DNA of 43,266 bases from a bacterium (GTDB taxonomy: Bacteria > Actinomycetota > Acidimicrobiia > Spongiisociales > ZC4RG35): assembly GCA_024641285.1 (NCBI GenBank), contig JAHEDH010000010.1:1-43266 (forward strand). The letters are read 5' to 3'. The translations under genes were made by a program, and so were the position numbers. Positions within the stretch are counted from its first letter, which is position 1. Each line of letters opens with the position of its first letter. Under the pieces are notes generated by a model. The model had not been told where the DNA came from. It saw nothing but the letters and a program-made list of their open reading frames with translations, and did no database searches. Below are positions 1-9,417 of this stretch, piece by piece.

Positions 1-3000
1 CCCCGCCGAACCGGTTGATGGCAAACCCCCTGATCTCGACGCCGTCGCCGGTGATGACGAACCCGTCGCTGGTTCCTCCGGCAGAAGTGCCGTTCAACTC
101 GACTACCGGCGTCGTGGTCCAACCGGTCTGCGTGGTGGCATCCAGAACCACCGTCGACGAGATCGTCGGCAGCACCGAACCGGGCGTGATCGTCCACACG
201 CCTGCAACATGACCCGTCTCGGTTGCCGGCATGTCGAAGGTGATCGAGTCTGGTCCGGCCAGGGCGTTGGCCTCCTGGACCGCAGCCCGCAGCGTGCACT
301 CGTCGGCAGCCTCGGAGTTGACGCCTCCGGTGTCGCAGAAACCGTCCCCTGGGCTCGCGTCAGACGAATCACCGGTCGAGTTCACGACGAATCCCACCGG
401 GAATACCGTCACCGTCACGGTGGCGGTATTCGACGTATTCCAGCCATCGCCTGCGGTGTACGTGAAGCTGTCGAAACCGCTGAAGCCGCCCGCCGGGCTG
501 TAGTCGAAAGAGCCGTCGCCGTTGAGTGTGAAAGATACGGCGTTGGAGGGTCCGCTCAGGAGCGAGGCTGTCAGGGTCCCGCCTTCAGGGTCGAAGTCGT
601 TGGCCAGAACGCCCGAGGAGGCAACCGACAGCGGCGTGTCTTCAGCCGTCGAGTACGAATCGTCGGAGGCGACTGGCGGAGCGTTCGCCGCAGAGAACGC
701 AATGCTCTGATAGCTTCCGCCGCTGTCCACCGGAACCGACGCCAGGATCGAGGCATCGACCACACTCAGGCGGTATGCGAACTGCGACGTGGTGTCGGAC
801 TTGTTGTATCCGGTCCCCCAGAGATTTCCGGCCCGGTCGAAGCCAAGTCCGAAGATCTGGATTGGGTCCAGCTTGCCGAGATTGGTCGTGTTGCCGGTGA
901 TCTTGTCGATCTGCACCAACTGAAACTGCGTGGTGTCGGTGATGGTTCCGTACATCGCACCTGTGGTTGGATTCACCGCGATGGCGTTCACGTTGATCCG
1001 GGTGCCGAGTGCCTGAATCCGGATGTAGTCGATGCCCGCACCAAAGGCGTCCGCGACAACCGTCCCCGTCACCGGATCGGCTCTGAAGAGCAGGTCTTCT
1101 AGAGCCGAACGACTGTGAACGCCGTAGAGCAGTCCGGTGGTTGGATCGAAAGCTAGGCCGTTGACGTCATCGATGGTGATGGCGCCCGAAGCTCCGTCGG
1201 CTACGCCGAAGGACCCCAGGGGTGTCCACGTTCCGGAACTGCGAGAGACCAGGCCGAGTTGACCTGCCACGGCGGCGTATACGGCGCCGGTGGCCGGGTC
1301 CACGTCCATTGCCTTGATCGTTGACGTGCCGGTTCCTGATCCGATTGGCGCCTCGTTCGTAGCAGGGTTGAAATCTGCGGAGTCGATTACGGTGAGGAGA
1401 TCGTCGCCGCCGCCGACCCCTCCCGTGCCTGCGATCAGATATGCGTCCCCTACGAGAAGGGTCACGGTTGCCGTGTCGGACTGCACGCCGTCGGTAGCCG
1501 TATAGGTGAAGTTGTCCGCTCCCGTCCAGCCGGCCTCAGGCGTGTAGGTGACGTGGGTGCCGTTGTTGACAACGGTTCCGTTCGCGCTCTGGGTGACGGA
1601 CTGCACGATCAGCGGGTCCGAGTTGGGGTCGGTGTCGTTGGCGAGCACATCGATGAACACTGGCGTGTCGACCGTGGTCGAGGCGGTATCGTCGACTCCA
1701 ACAGGCGGTGCTGCCCCTCCCGGCCAATGGACCACGAAGGCCGTTGTGTTGGCGATGCTTCCGGGGGCGAGCGGGTCACGGTCGATCTGGAGGCTGGTCG
1801 ACCCGGTCACGCGGGTAGTGAACCAGCCGGTGCCGGGGTTGTCGTCTGCCGAGTAGTTCGTGCTACCGCCGGTCTGGGCGTATCCGGCGGCGCTGATCGC
1901 CCTGGTCGGATCGACTGCGTTGATCGTTTCCACCACAGAGTCGGTGGCGGAAGCCCATGCGGTCGTGATCTGTTGAACCTCGGTGCTGTCGGTGAACTCG
2001 ATGGCGTGCCATGCGATGTCGATCGCCTGTCCGGTGTTGATCCGGTCGAACGTCAGCGTCGTCGCATCGGTGACAGTGCCGCGCACCATCTTCTGACCGA
2101 TGTTCGTACTGGTACCTGAGTCGGTCTTGTAGCTGTAGACGAGCCAGGTCTTCGCCGGGTCGACCGCCGTGAGCGACGTAGTCGCACTCGAACCGGCAGT
2201 TCCGAGCGAGAGTGTGCCCGACTGGACGGCGCTGTCGTTGTACTGGACAACCTGCCACTCGAATACGTTGCCGCCAGTGCCGTTGAGCGCCAGCTCGAGG
2301 TTCGTCGACGTGGTGAGCCGGGCCCGTACCCAGTCGGAGTTCCCGTAGGTACCGCCCGAGGCGCGCATCGTGACGATCGGGAAGGCTCGCGTCTGGTCGA
2401 CGGAAGCGATCGCAACGTTCGAGGTGTTCGAGACAGGAGTGAATGAGCCTCGCTGAACCGATACCCCGCTCACGAACTCGACGACCGACCATTCGATGGC
2501 GACGTCGGCGGTCGGGGAGCCGTCCCGTTCGAAGGTGACAGTGGTCGCATCGGCCAGTCGCCCGCTGACCGACATTCCTCCCGGAAACGACTGGTGCCCG
2601 TTGATGTTGAAGACCAGGAACGACTTGGCCGGATCGACCGCCGTGATCGTCGCCGATACCGATGATGTCCCGCTGGCGAGCGTCGCCGTTCCCTTCTGGA
2701 TGTTGTCGAGCACCACAGGATCGAGCCCTCCAGTGACGGTGTACGCCGCAGAGAACTCGGAGGTCGACGAGAACCCGCTCGTCGCACCGGAGTCGATCCG
2801 GGTCGCGGTGGCGGTGATCACGTCGCCGGCCGAGCCGGCGAACGCATGCGTGAGACCGGTGCCAGACGCAGCAGTGACCGCCGACGCGAAGGTCTCGCCT
2901 TCGCCGTATCCGGTCGGATCGGCGCCGGACGGGTTCGTGAAGAACTCGACCCGGTACTGATCGGCGTTGGCCGGGACGTCGAGATCGAACGTCACCGTCA

Positions 3001-5362
3001 CCGTCCCACCGGACCCGACCGCAGAGGTGATCGCCGGGAAGTTGAGCAGGTCGTTGGTACCGGTGTCGCCGTCGCCCGAATCGTTCGCTGTGACCGCGTT
3101 GTTCTGGAGATCGATGCCGAGACCGGGGTCCTCGCTGCCATAGATGGAGTTCCCGAGAATCGAATTGCCAGTTCCTGCCGCCGACATCAGGCGAACACCG
3201 TCGCCCTTGTTGAAGGCGATGGTGTTTCCCGCCCCGGCCGACGTGCCTCCGATCAGGTTGTTGACGGCGCCTCCGGCGAGGGTGATTCCTGCCCCGTCGT
3301 TCTGAAGGTTGGCCGTTCCGCCTGCGTCCGTCCCGATGAGGTTGCCCTGGATCGTGTTGGTCGAGCTCAGCACGTAGATTCCGGCCGAGGTTGCCGTGTT
3401 CGACGTGTTGTTGCCGGAGATGACGTTCCCCGCGCCGGCAGCGGTACCGCCGATGGTGTTGCCCCCGCTGGTTGCGTCGAGATAGATACCGGGGTCCTGG
3501 TTCGGGACCATGGCGTTGCCTGCAGCGTTGGTGCCGATGTAGTTGCCGATGACCGTGTTGTTCGTGCCGCCGTCGCGGATGGCGATTCCGAATTGAGTAT
3601 TTCCCGAGATGATGTTGCGGTCGGCGGCGGTTACGCCTCCGATCGTGTTGTTGTCCGTCTTGATCGAGATGCCTGCGACCGGGAAGACGTCCATGAGGCC
3701 ATTTGGCCTCGAAAGGGTTCCGGTCACGTCGGTGCCGATGTAGTTGCCGACGATCTGGTTGCCACCGTTGACGTCGATCTCGATGCCGTCCTCGCCGAAG
3801 TTCTGAATCACGAGACCCCGGATGGTGGAGCTGCCGGCGTTGAGGCTGATCCCGTTCGGATCGCCGGACAGCGGCACGTTCGTGCCGTCGAGCACGACCA
3901 CGGGACGCCCCTGTGTGGAGAACTCGGATTGCGTGGTGCCGTCGATCGTGACCGGATCGGTGATGTCGGGGAGCTGCGTGCTCGGCTGGATCCGGAAGGC
4001 GACGGGCGATGCCTCGTAGTTGCCGTCCGAAGTCGGGATGTCGAAGTGGATCGTGTCAACGGTGGCAGAGGCGTTGGCTTCCTGGATCGCAGCACGAAGC
4101 GTGCACTCGGGATCGGATCCGACCATCCCACCGGTGTTGCAGATGTCGTCGCCGGGATTGTTGTCCCCGGAATCCCCCGTCGAGTTGACGGTCGCAGTGC
4201 CCGCGCTCGAAACCGTGATGGTCAAGTCGTCCACTCGGAGGTGCCTACCGCCAACCACGGTCGTGACGAAGCGGATCTGCGTATTGGCGGCGCGGTACGC
4301 CGCGATGTCGATCGACTCGGAACCGAAGGCGTTAGCAGCGTTGTAGGTCCGGAGCGGAGTCCAGCTCCCCCCGCCGTTGCTAGAGATCTGCAGCTGCACC
4401 TCACCTGTCGCATCGATCTCGTTGTGATACTCGTATTCGAGGGTTGCGGATCCCGAGCCGGACAGATCCGCCTGTCGGTAGACGTACGTACCGGTCGTGG
4501 CGGGCTTGATCTTCAGCGCTGGGGCATTTGCAGTCGGATTCTGAACATGAGACTCCACGAAGATCTCGCCGGAGGTGACGTTGGCGTCGTCCCCGACCTC
4601 GATCCACGGACTCGAGCTCCAATCGACCGAGCCTCCGGTGCCGTTGTATGCGACGGAAGTGAAATAGTCGGCATATGTGGCAGTGGGTGGGTCGTACGTG
4701 ACGGCCAGACTCGGCCGGACGCCTGATGATGCCTCGGACAGGTGCATCGACCAGTCGTCGGGGCTGTCGAGTTTCAGAACCCAACCGTAGTTCGGGGTCC
4801 CGTCGACCCACGCCTGTACGGCTGCCTGGAGGCCGGAGAAAGTGACGGCGGCATTCGAAACGTTCACGTTGGTCGAGGTCGACGCATCCGGCGAAGCTGC
4901 CGCTTCGACATCGTCCGTCTGGATACCGCCACCCATGGTGTTGTACGTGGACGACGCCGACCAGGTGACCAGCATGCGATGGAGCGACAGGGTGCCCGGC
5001 GAAGGGTTCGAGTTGTTGTGGACGGTCAGCGTTGCGCTCGTGATCGTCGATCCAGAAGGGATCTGACCAGGACCGGTTCCCAAGATCGAGTCGAAGCGGA
5101 GGAGCACGTACTCCGGGTCGGTCGAGACCAGATCGGCACTTGACGTGGCACCGAAGTTCGAGTTCGGTGATGTGCCATCGAGCCACGTGTCGAGCGTACC
5201 TGTGTAGCCGCTGACCCCCTGCGTGAAGCTCGTGGTTGCAGCGAGGGCGGGCTGAACGCCGAAGCCGATCGGGATCATGCCGATGATCAAACCGAAGGCG
5301 ATCGCGAGATAGAGGTGGCGTATGCGGGCCGACACCGTCCGTGGTGCGGAAGCGAAGATCAT
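1..5362 (-). CDS. Giant secreted surface protein with DNRLRE, CSLREA, beta-helix and cadherin-like modules (3' end beyond window)
   Basis: One uninterrupted minus-strand frame runs from ATG 5362 off the left edge, at least 1786 residues. Residues 1-41 form a signal peptide: basic N-terminus, hydrophobic core, cleavage after PALA. Residues ~43-240 resemble a DNRLRE stalk domain (TWLDG, LLRFD, LKLDSPDDW). A jelly-roll-like region follows. A CSLREA-type element lies at 392-431 (VNSTGDSGDN, then CTLRAAIQEANA), and a right-handed beta-helix at ~505-750 with repeated GNYIGT and NVISGN turns. About four ~80-90-residue repeats, each with a (T/S)(A/S)VDP or NAVDP core, span ~870-1200. Cadherin-like/Big_9 modules lie at ~1221-1302 and ~1558-1650, around a propeller-like segment (DVDPATGAVY, FDPTTGLLYG). 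A second CSLREA element begins at ~1655. It is probably exported and exposed on or released from the cell surface, perhaps in adhesion; function is inferred from modules only. The start overlaps the kinase stop as ATGA. Confidence 0.85.
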   Translation of the reverse strand, partial: MIFASAPRTVSARIRHLYLAIAFGLIIGMIPIGFGVQPALAATTSFTQGVSGYTGTLDTWLDGTSPNSNFGATSSADLVSTDPEYVLLRFDSILGTGPGQIPSGSTITSATLTVHNNSNPSPGTLSLHRMLVTWSASSTYNTMGGGIQTDDVEAAASPDASTSTNVNVSNAAVTFSGLQAAVQAWVDGTPNYGWVLKLDSPDDWSMHLSEASSGVRPSLAVTYDPPTATYADYFTSVAYNGTGGSVDWSSSPWIEVGDDANVTSGEIFVESHVQNPTANAPALKIKPATTGTYVYRQADLSGSGSATLEYEYHNEIDATGEVQLQISSNGGGSWTPLRTYNAANAFGSESIDIAAYRAANTQIRFVTTVVGGRHLRVDDLTITVSSAGTATVNSTGDSGDNNPGDDICNTGGMVGSDPECTLRAAIQEANASATVDTIHFDIPTSDGNYEASPVAFRIQPSTQLPDITDPVTIDGTTQSEFSTQGRPVVVLDGTNVPLSGDPNGISLNAGSSTIRGLVIQNFGEDGIEIDVNGGNQIVGNYIGTDVTGTLSRPNGLMDVFPVAGISIKTDNNTIGGVTAADRNIISGNTQFGIAIRDGGTNNTVIGNYIGTNAAGNAMVPNQDPGIYLDATSGGNTIGGTAAGAGNVISGNNTSNTATSAGIYVLSSTNTIQGNLIGTDAGGTANLQNDGAGITLAGGAVNNLIGGTSAGAGNTIAFNKGDGVRLMSAAGTGNSILGNSIYGSEDPGLGIDLQNNAVTANDSGDGDTGTNDLLNFPAITSAVGSGGTVTVTFDLDVPANADQYRVEFFTNPSGADPTGYGEGETFASAVTAASGTGLTHAFAGSAGDVITATATRIDSGATSGFSSTSEFSAAYTVTGGLDPVVLDNIQKGTATLASGTSSVSATITAVDPAKSFLVFNINGHQSFPGGMSVSGRLADATTVTFERDGSPTADVAIEWSVVEFVSGVSVQRGSFTPVSNTSNVAIASVDQTRAFPIVTMRASGGTYGNSDWVRARLTTSTNLELALNGTGGNVFEWQVVQYNDSAVQSGTLSLGTAGSSATTSLTAVDPAKTWLVYSYKTDSGTSTNIGQKMVRGTVTDATTLTFDRINTGQAIDIAWHAIEFTDSTEVQQITTAWASATDSVVETINAVDPTRAISAAGYAQTGGSTNYSADDNPGTGWFTTRVTGSTSLQIDRDPLAPGSIANTTAFVVHWPGGAAPPVGVDDTASTTVDTPVFIDVLANDTDPNSDPLIVQSVTQSANGTVVNNGTHVTYTPEAGWTGADNFTYTATDGVQSDTATVTLLVGDAYLIAGTGGVGGGDDLLTVIDSADFNPATNEAPIGSGTGTSTIKAMDVDPATGAVYAAVAGQLGLVSRSSGTWTPLGSFGVADGASGAITIDDVNGLAFDPTTGLLYGVHSRSALEDLLFRADPVTGTVVADAFGAGIDYIRIQALGTRINVNAIAVNPTTGAMYGTITDTTQFQLVQIDKITGNTTNLGKLDPIQIFGLGFDRAGNLWGTGYNKSDTTSQFAYRLSVVDASILASVPVDSGGSYQSIAFSAANAPPVASDDSYSTAEDTPLSVASSGVLANDFDPEGGTLTASLLSGPSNAVSFTLNGDGSFDYSPAGGFSGFDSFTYTAGDGWNTSNTATVTVTVFPVGFVVNSTGDSSDASPGDGFCDTGGVNSEAADECTLRAAVQEANALAGPDSITFDMPATETGHVAGVWTITPGSVLPTISSTVVLDATTQTGWTTTPVVELNGTSAGGTSDGFVITGDGVEIRGFAINRFGG

Positions 5363-6714
5363 GGCGAGATCGGCTCCATCTCGGCTGCGCGCCTGGCTGC
5401 CGGCGAGACCGCCCTTGCGAGCGGTACTCGCACGGCGAAGATGGTGTCACCGTTCGATCGCCGGTAGCTGACCTCGCCGCCCATCCCTTCGACCAGGGAC
5501 TTGACGATCGACAGACCGAGACCGACCCCACCGACCACTGCCTGCTGGAACGTGAGCGAGTGGATGTATCGCTGGAACAGGCGGTCTTCGAGTTCCTTGG
5601 GGATGCCGGGGCCGTCGTCGACGATCATCCACTCGTAGGAGTCGCCGACCACGTGGCCGCGTATCTCGAGCCGTCCACCGCCGTACTTGACCCCGTTCGA
5701 CAGCAGGTTGCGCAGTACTTGTCGAAGGCGTAGCCGATCGACCCAGATCTGTGCGTCTGCAACATCCACCTTGATGATGTGGCCGTTCTGAGTGAACGGT
5801 TGGGAGACCGCCTCGGCCTCCTCATTCACGGAGACCTCGCGTGGTTCAAACCGGAGCTGGCCGGCGGCGAGCCGGGAAGTCGTCAACAGATCCTCGACCA
5901 TCCGGGCGAGATCGGCGGCCTCCGAGTTCAACATCCCGAGCATCTCGCGACTGTCTTCGGTGAGCTCTCCGTCCATCTCGATCATCTGGCCGAGCCCGAT
6001 GATGGCGGTGAGCGGGGTGCGGAGTTCGTGCGACGTGTTGGCAACGAACTCGTCTCTCGCCTTGCCGAGCTCCTGTTCCGCCTGGAGACGAAGCTCGAGC
6101 TCCTTCTGCCTGAACTGACGGGAGACGATCTCGCGGTAGACCAGCACGATGGCCAGAGGGACGATGAGCGAGACGGCGAACCGGGCGAAGTCCCCGGTGC
6201 GGGCGCTACCCCCGTCGGCGGTGACGATCGCCTGCAGCGACGACTCGCGCGCTGCTTCGATCTCTGCCTTCGCCGCTCCGAAGCGCGAGACCAGGCGGTC
6301 CTCGGCGAGTGGCTGTGCGGCGGGATCCCCGGCAGCGACCAGCTCGACGATCTGGGTGGCGAGGTCATCGAAGTCCCTGGTCGCCTGGAGCTCGGGGCCG
6401 ACGTCTTCGACGAGCAGCTGGTCGAGCGAGGCCAAGGCAGCCCGGGTCGTCTCGAGCGAGACGCTCGTAGCATCACCGATGTCGAGGCTCTCGAGGTTCC
6501 GCTCGAGCGAGTCGAAATGCACGGCGTTCGCGACGTTGGCCCGGACGATCGTGACGATCCGGAGCGTCTCGTCGAGGTGGTGTAGTTCGCGGCTGTCGCC
6601 GGCGATGCGAGCGGTGGCGGTGGTGATGGCGAAGACCGCAGCGGACACGAGCAAGAGAGTCACCCCCACGACGGTGGTGACGACCCAAGCTCGGCGCGAC
6701 GACGCTCCTGCCAC
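5359..6714 (-). CDS. Membrane sensor histidine kinase
   Basis: Predicted two-component sensor kinase of 451 aa. An N-terminal membrane segment (VVTTVVGVTLLLVSAAVFAI) and a second one (FAVSLIVPLAIVLVY, residue ~195) bracket a ~150-residue helical extracytoplasmic sensor region. The cytoplasmic part shows the H-box (NTSHELRTPL, phospho-accepting His), N-box (RQVLRNLLSNGVKYGG), G1 (DDGPGIP) and G2 (GVGLGLSIVKSLVEGMGG) motifs of HisKA plus HATPase_c. GTG 6714 is chosen because an AAGGA Shine-Dalgarno precedes it at normal spacing; an in-frame ATG at 6756 has none at normal spacing. Its TGA overlaps the ATG of the giant surface protein, so the two are probably translationally coupled. No response regulator is visible beside it, so the partner is unknown. 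Confidence 0.9.
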   Translation of the reverse strand: MAGASSRRAWVVTTVVGVTLLLVSAAVFAITTATARIAGDSRELHHLDETLRIVTIVRANVANAVHFDSLERNLESLDIGDATSVSLETTRAALASLDQLLVEDVGPELQATRDFDDLATQIVELVAAGDPAAQPLAEDRLVSRFGAAKAEIEAARESSLQAIVTADGGSARTGDFARFAVSLIVPLAIVLVYREIVSRQFRQKELELRLQAEQELGKARDEFVANTSHELRTPLTAIIGLGQMIEMDGELTEDSREMLGMLNSEAADLARMVEDLLTTSRLAAGQLRFEPREVSVNEEAEAVSQPFTQNGHIIKVDVADAQIWVDRLRLRQVLRNLLSNGVKYGGGRLEIRGHVVGDSYEWMIVDDGPGIPKELEDRLFQRYIHSLTFQQAVVGGVGLGLSIVKSLVEGMGGEVSYRRSNGDTIFAVRVPLARAVSPAARRAAEMEPISP

Positions 6715-6873
6715 GATCTTCCTTCGATCTCGACTGAGGGCGCAGTGCGCGCCCATCCCCTTCAGTCGGCAGAAGGCTTCGAGAACGTTAGTTGCACTCG
6801 GTGACTATTCCCCGGTACACCAATGGACTAGTCCGAGCGAAACGGGATGACACGTAAGGGCTGTGGACGCCGC

Positions 6874-8121
6874 TCAGGCCTCGGGGACCAGCTCGAGGAT
6901 CTCTCCCGTCATCGACACGACATAGGTGCGGCCGCCGGGACTGCTCGAGATGTCCAAGGGGCTCTCGACCCGAACGCCCGTCGTGTATCCGACACCCGAC
7001 GTTCGATCGAAGACGAGGATCTCAGAGCGGCAGAAGTCGGAGAAGACGTACAGCCCGTCGAGAGCGGCCAGCTCAGTCCCGCGATACACCTCACCGCCGA
7101 CCACCGCACAGAACCCTCCGTCACGCCAGAAATCGAAGATCGGCTCGTGGTGCGGGCCGTCCAGATCACCGAGAAACGGCCGGTTGCCCTCGAAGACGCT
7201 CCAGCCGAGATTCGCCCCGACGTCCGTCGTCGGATCCAGCACCGAGATCTCCTCGACACACGCTTGGCCGACGTCGGCGATCCAGAGATCACCGGTGGTG
7301 GGATCGATGGAGAACCGGAACGGGTTGCGAATCCCGATCGCGAACACCCAAGGATGCCCATCCACTCCGTCGAGGTACGGGTTCCCAGGCGCGCCCGACA
7401 CCTCGAGGTCGTGGCCGAGCTCGAGCCGGAGCATCGAGCCGAGCGGTGTGAACGGATCCTGGGCGTTCTGCCACTTGTCGCCCTGTCCCCCGCCGTCGCC
7501 GAACGTGGCCCACAGGTACCCGTCGGCGTCGAATGCGATGGTCCCGCCGTTGTGCTGAGCCGAAGGCTGCTCGACGGTGAGCACCTCGACCCGGCCGGTC
7601 ACGGTCGGGACCCCGTCCTCGAGCGGCTGGGCGATGATCTTCGACTCGTTTGTCGTCGTGAAGTGGACCAGCAGATGCTTGCGATCGGGTGTCACGGCGA
7701 GACCGAGCAGACCCTGGTCGGTGTCGGTACCGGTCACCCCGGTCAAATCGATCACGGGAGTGACCGTGCCCGCAGCCAGATCCCACCGCAGCACCATGCC
7801 GTCCCGCTGACCGATGAATGCCGAGTCATCGTCGAAGAACTCCAGGGTCGTTGGAGCCTCGAGGCCGTCAAGTGCAACCTCTGTCGTGAATTCGAAGTCT
7901 CCGTCCGTGAACGACCGACGCGGGTGATCCTCACAACCGGCGTTCGCCTTGATGAAACCGGGGCGCTCGGTGCCAGGGATGCCGGCCATCGGGTCCGGCT
8001 TCGCCTCGATGTACGGAGCGGCATGGTCTTCGCCTCCGCCGAGCGCGATCGTCGCGAACACCAGTGTGGCGATGACGACGAACACGGCTGGCACCAGTAC
8101 CGCCGGCTTGAATCGACCCAT
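6874..8121 (-). CDS. Membrane-anchored PQQ-dependent sugar dehydrogenase-like beta-propeller protein
   Basis: 415 aa. An N-terminal signal anchor (AVLVPAVFVVIATLVFATIAL) is followed by a six-bladed propeller of the soluble glucose dehydrogenase / YliI (Asd) family. Family landmarks are QHNGGTIAFDADGYLWATFGDGG and AIGIRNPFRFSIDP, where the His and Arg line the cofactor site in the family. Four or more cysteines in the exported part (GCEDH, QACVEE, GGFCAVV, DFCRSE) suggest disulfides. The substrate cannot be told and PQQ use is inferred from the family. ATG 8121 is preferred over GTG 8163 because TACCGT lies exactly 7 nt upstream, as for other leaderless genes here, and it places the hydrophobic anchor near the N-terminus. 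It is divergent from the IMPACT-family gene. Confidence 0.85.
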   Translation of the reverse strand: MGRFKPAVLVPAVFVVIATLVFATIALGGGEDHAAPYIEAKPDPMAGIPGTERPGFIKANAGCEDHPRRSFTDGDFEFTTEVALDGLEAPTTLEFFDDDSAFIGQRDGMVLRWDLAAGTVTPVIDLTGVTGTDTDQGLLGLAVTPDRKHLLVHFTTTNESKIIAQPLEDGVPTVTGRVEVLTVEQPSAQHNGGTIAFDADGYLWATFGDGGGQGDKWQNAQDPFTPLGSMLRLELGHDLEVSGAPGNPYLDGVDGHPWVFAIGIRNPFRFSIDPTTGDLWIADVGQACVEEISVLDPTTDVGANLGWSVFEGNRPFLGDLDGPHHEPIFDFWRDGGFCAVVGGEVYRGTELAALDGLYVFSDFCRSEILVFDRTSGVGYTTGVRVESPLDISSSPGGRTYVVSMTGEILELVPEA

Positions 8122-8128
8122 GGCCAGA

Positions 8129-8134
8129 ACGGTA
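8129..8134 (-). promoter_or_regulatory. -10 box of leaderless sugar dehydrogenase-like gene
   Basis: TACCGT on the minus strand, 7 nt before ATG 8121. The spacing would put the transcript start at the start codon. No Shine-Dalgarno is visible. No convincing -35 hexamer was assigned. Confidence 0.5.
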
Positions 8135-8211
8135 GAACGAGCGCGGGGGAATCGAGTATTCACCTAGCCTCGTTCGACCACGCCGCAGCGCCCGAACCCG
8201 TGAACAACACC

Positions 8212-8835
8212 ATGAACGACGAACCCGCCAGTGATGTGATCCACACCATCGCCGAACCGGTCCGGAGCGAGATCGACAAGATCAAGGGGTCGCGATTCAT
8301 CTGCGACCTGGCGCCGGCCGATGACGATGCCACGGCCATAGCGTTCGTGGATGGGATCCGGTCTATCGAACCAAGTGCCACGCATCACTGCTGGGCCTAC
8401 CGGCTCAGCTCGGGACCGGCCCGATCGTCCGACGATGGCGAGCCCGGTGGCACGGCAGGTCCGCCCATTCTCCGCAGGCTCGAATCCGCCGACCTCTCCG
8501 ATGTCGTTGCAGTGGTCACTCGCTACTACGGCGGAACCAATCTCGGCACCGGTGGATTGGTCAGGGCATATGGCTCGGCTGCGGCGGCCGCGATCAATGC
8601 CGCCAGGATCGTCGCCCGCCGTCAGACGATCCGGTTCCGGTTGCGTCACCCCTACGAGGTGTCGGCCGCAATCGAACGCGTGCTCGCAGCGGAAGAGGCC
8701 GACGTGGTGGCATCTCGCTACGAGGCGGAGGTGACCCTCGACGTGCTGGTGCCGGCATCCGGGGCAGAAACGTTCGCTGCGTCGATCCGCGAAGCGACCG
8801 CAGGCACGGTGATCGCTGAACGCTCCGACCCGTGA
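8212..8835 (+). CDS. IMPACT/YigZ family protein
   Basis: 207 aa, the usual length of the bacterial YigZ branch. Residues ~20-130 carry the UPF0029 (IMPACT) domain with its signature GEPGGTAGPPIL followed by DVVAVVTRYYGGTNLGTGGLVRAYG. A smaller C-terminal ferredoxin-like YigZ domain follows. The eukaryotic relative IMPACT regulates GCN2; the bacterial role is not settled, although binding to nucleic acid or ribosomes has been proposed. ATG 8212 gives a normal N-terminus (MNDEPASDVIHTIAEP); GTG 8200 is an alternative. A TAGCCT box at 8165-8170 could be the -10. No good Shine-Dalgarno is visible. Confidence 0.88.
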   Translation: MNDEPASDVIHTIAEPVRSEIDKIKGSRFICDLAPADDDATAIAFVDGIRSIEPSATHHCWAYRLSSGPARSSDDGEPGGTAGPPILRRLESADLSDVVAVVTRYYGGTNLGTGGLVRAYGSAAAAAINAARIVARRQTIRFRLRHPYEVSAAIERVLAAEEADVVASRYEAEVTLDVLVPASGAETFAASIREATAGTVIAERSDP

Positions 8836-8870
8836 CAGCCCGACCAGTCGATACCCCACAAGCAGTCTTT

Positions 8871-8899
8871 TTGGTTCTCCTATGGCAAACCGCTAGAAT
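8871..8899 (+). promoter_or_regulatory. Sigma-70-type promoter of the 91-aa coiled-coil gene
   Basis: TTGGTT (8871-8876), a 17-nt spacer and TAGAAT (8894-8899) lie just after the YigZ stop. Transcription would start near 8906, leaving a ~30-nt leader before ATG 8937. Confidence 0.6.
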
Positions 8900-8936
8900 G
8901 GATGTGAAAGCTGTCTACACAGAAAAGCACCACTCC

Positions 8937-9212
8937 ATGACCACCGAGGAGCGCACCTTGACCGCCCGGGAGCGCCGCCGCCTCGAACAGAGCCTTCAGA
9001 AGGAGGCACGCTGGCTCCAGAAGACGATCTTCTCGCTCCGCAAGGCACATGACGCTCGGGAGAAGGTCGTCGACACGAACGGAGAGCCACTGCGTCCACT
9101 CGTCACCGTCGACGGCACACAGATCCCGATCGAACGGCTCGAGCAGCTGATCGACGAGCGAGTCGACCAGATCCGAGAGGAGCTCGGGACCGGCGACTAC
9201 CGGGTTCTGTGA
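8937..9212 (+). CDS. Small charged coiled-coil protein of unknown function
   Basis: 91 aa, rich in Arg, Glu and Lys. The first half is predicted to be one long helix (TARERRRLEQSLQKEARWLQ) and the second half contains a short strand region and another helix (IERLEQLIDERVDQIREELG). There is no signal peptide or membrane segment. I do not recognise the family. The start is uncertain: the frame is open upstream, but ATG 8937 fits a promoter with TAGAAT at 8894-8899. It lies between yigZ and the DUF3566 gene, on the same strand, with its own promoter. Confidence 0.6.
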   Translation: MTTEERTLTARERRRLEQSLQKEARWLQKTIFSLRKAHDAREKVVDTNGEPLRPLVTVDGTQIPIERLEQLIDERVDQIREELGTGDYRVL

Positions 9213-9348
9213 CGCGACGCTCCACACTCACAGACCGACGATCTCCGAGATCACCGTCGAGCGAGATCGTGCGTGCGCGGAGAACTGCAGCGACAGCGTC
9301 GAGCGGTGGACCTCACAACCGAGGCAACCCCGGATGTGACGGTGAGCG

Positions 9349-9376
9349 TTGGTATCGGCGGGACCTTCCCTACACT
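9349..9376 (+). promoter_or_regulatory. Promoter of the DUF3566 gene
   Basis: TTGGTA (9349-9354), 16-nt spacer, TACACT (9371-9376). The start codon 9418 lies ~35 nt downstream of the predicted start and is preceded by CAGGAG. Confidence 0.55.
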
Positions 9377-9417
9377 TGACGCAGGCACGCCGGTCGTGCC
9401 CCTGTCAGGAGTTCAAC

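Noticed and set aside
2846-4726. 626-codon plus-strand frame inside the giant surface-protein gene
   Set aside because: The minus-strand frame has a signal peptide and known modules; the plus-strand translation is Arg/Gly/Val-rich without motifs.
6785-6812. ECF-type promoter (GGGAAT to CGTT) before the sensor kinase
   Set aside because: The spacer is 19 nt, longer than the 16-17 usual for such promoters.
8165-8170. TAGCCT as a leaderless signal for the IMPACT-family gene
   Set aside because: No in-frame start lies 6-7 nt downstream; it could only be a -10 with a short leader.
6847-8211. Long N-terminal extension of the IMPACT-family frame
   Set aside because: It is antisense to the sugar-dehydrogenase-like gene and not conserved; the family domain begins after 8212.
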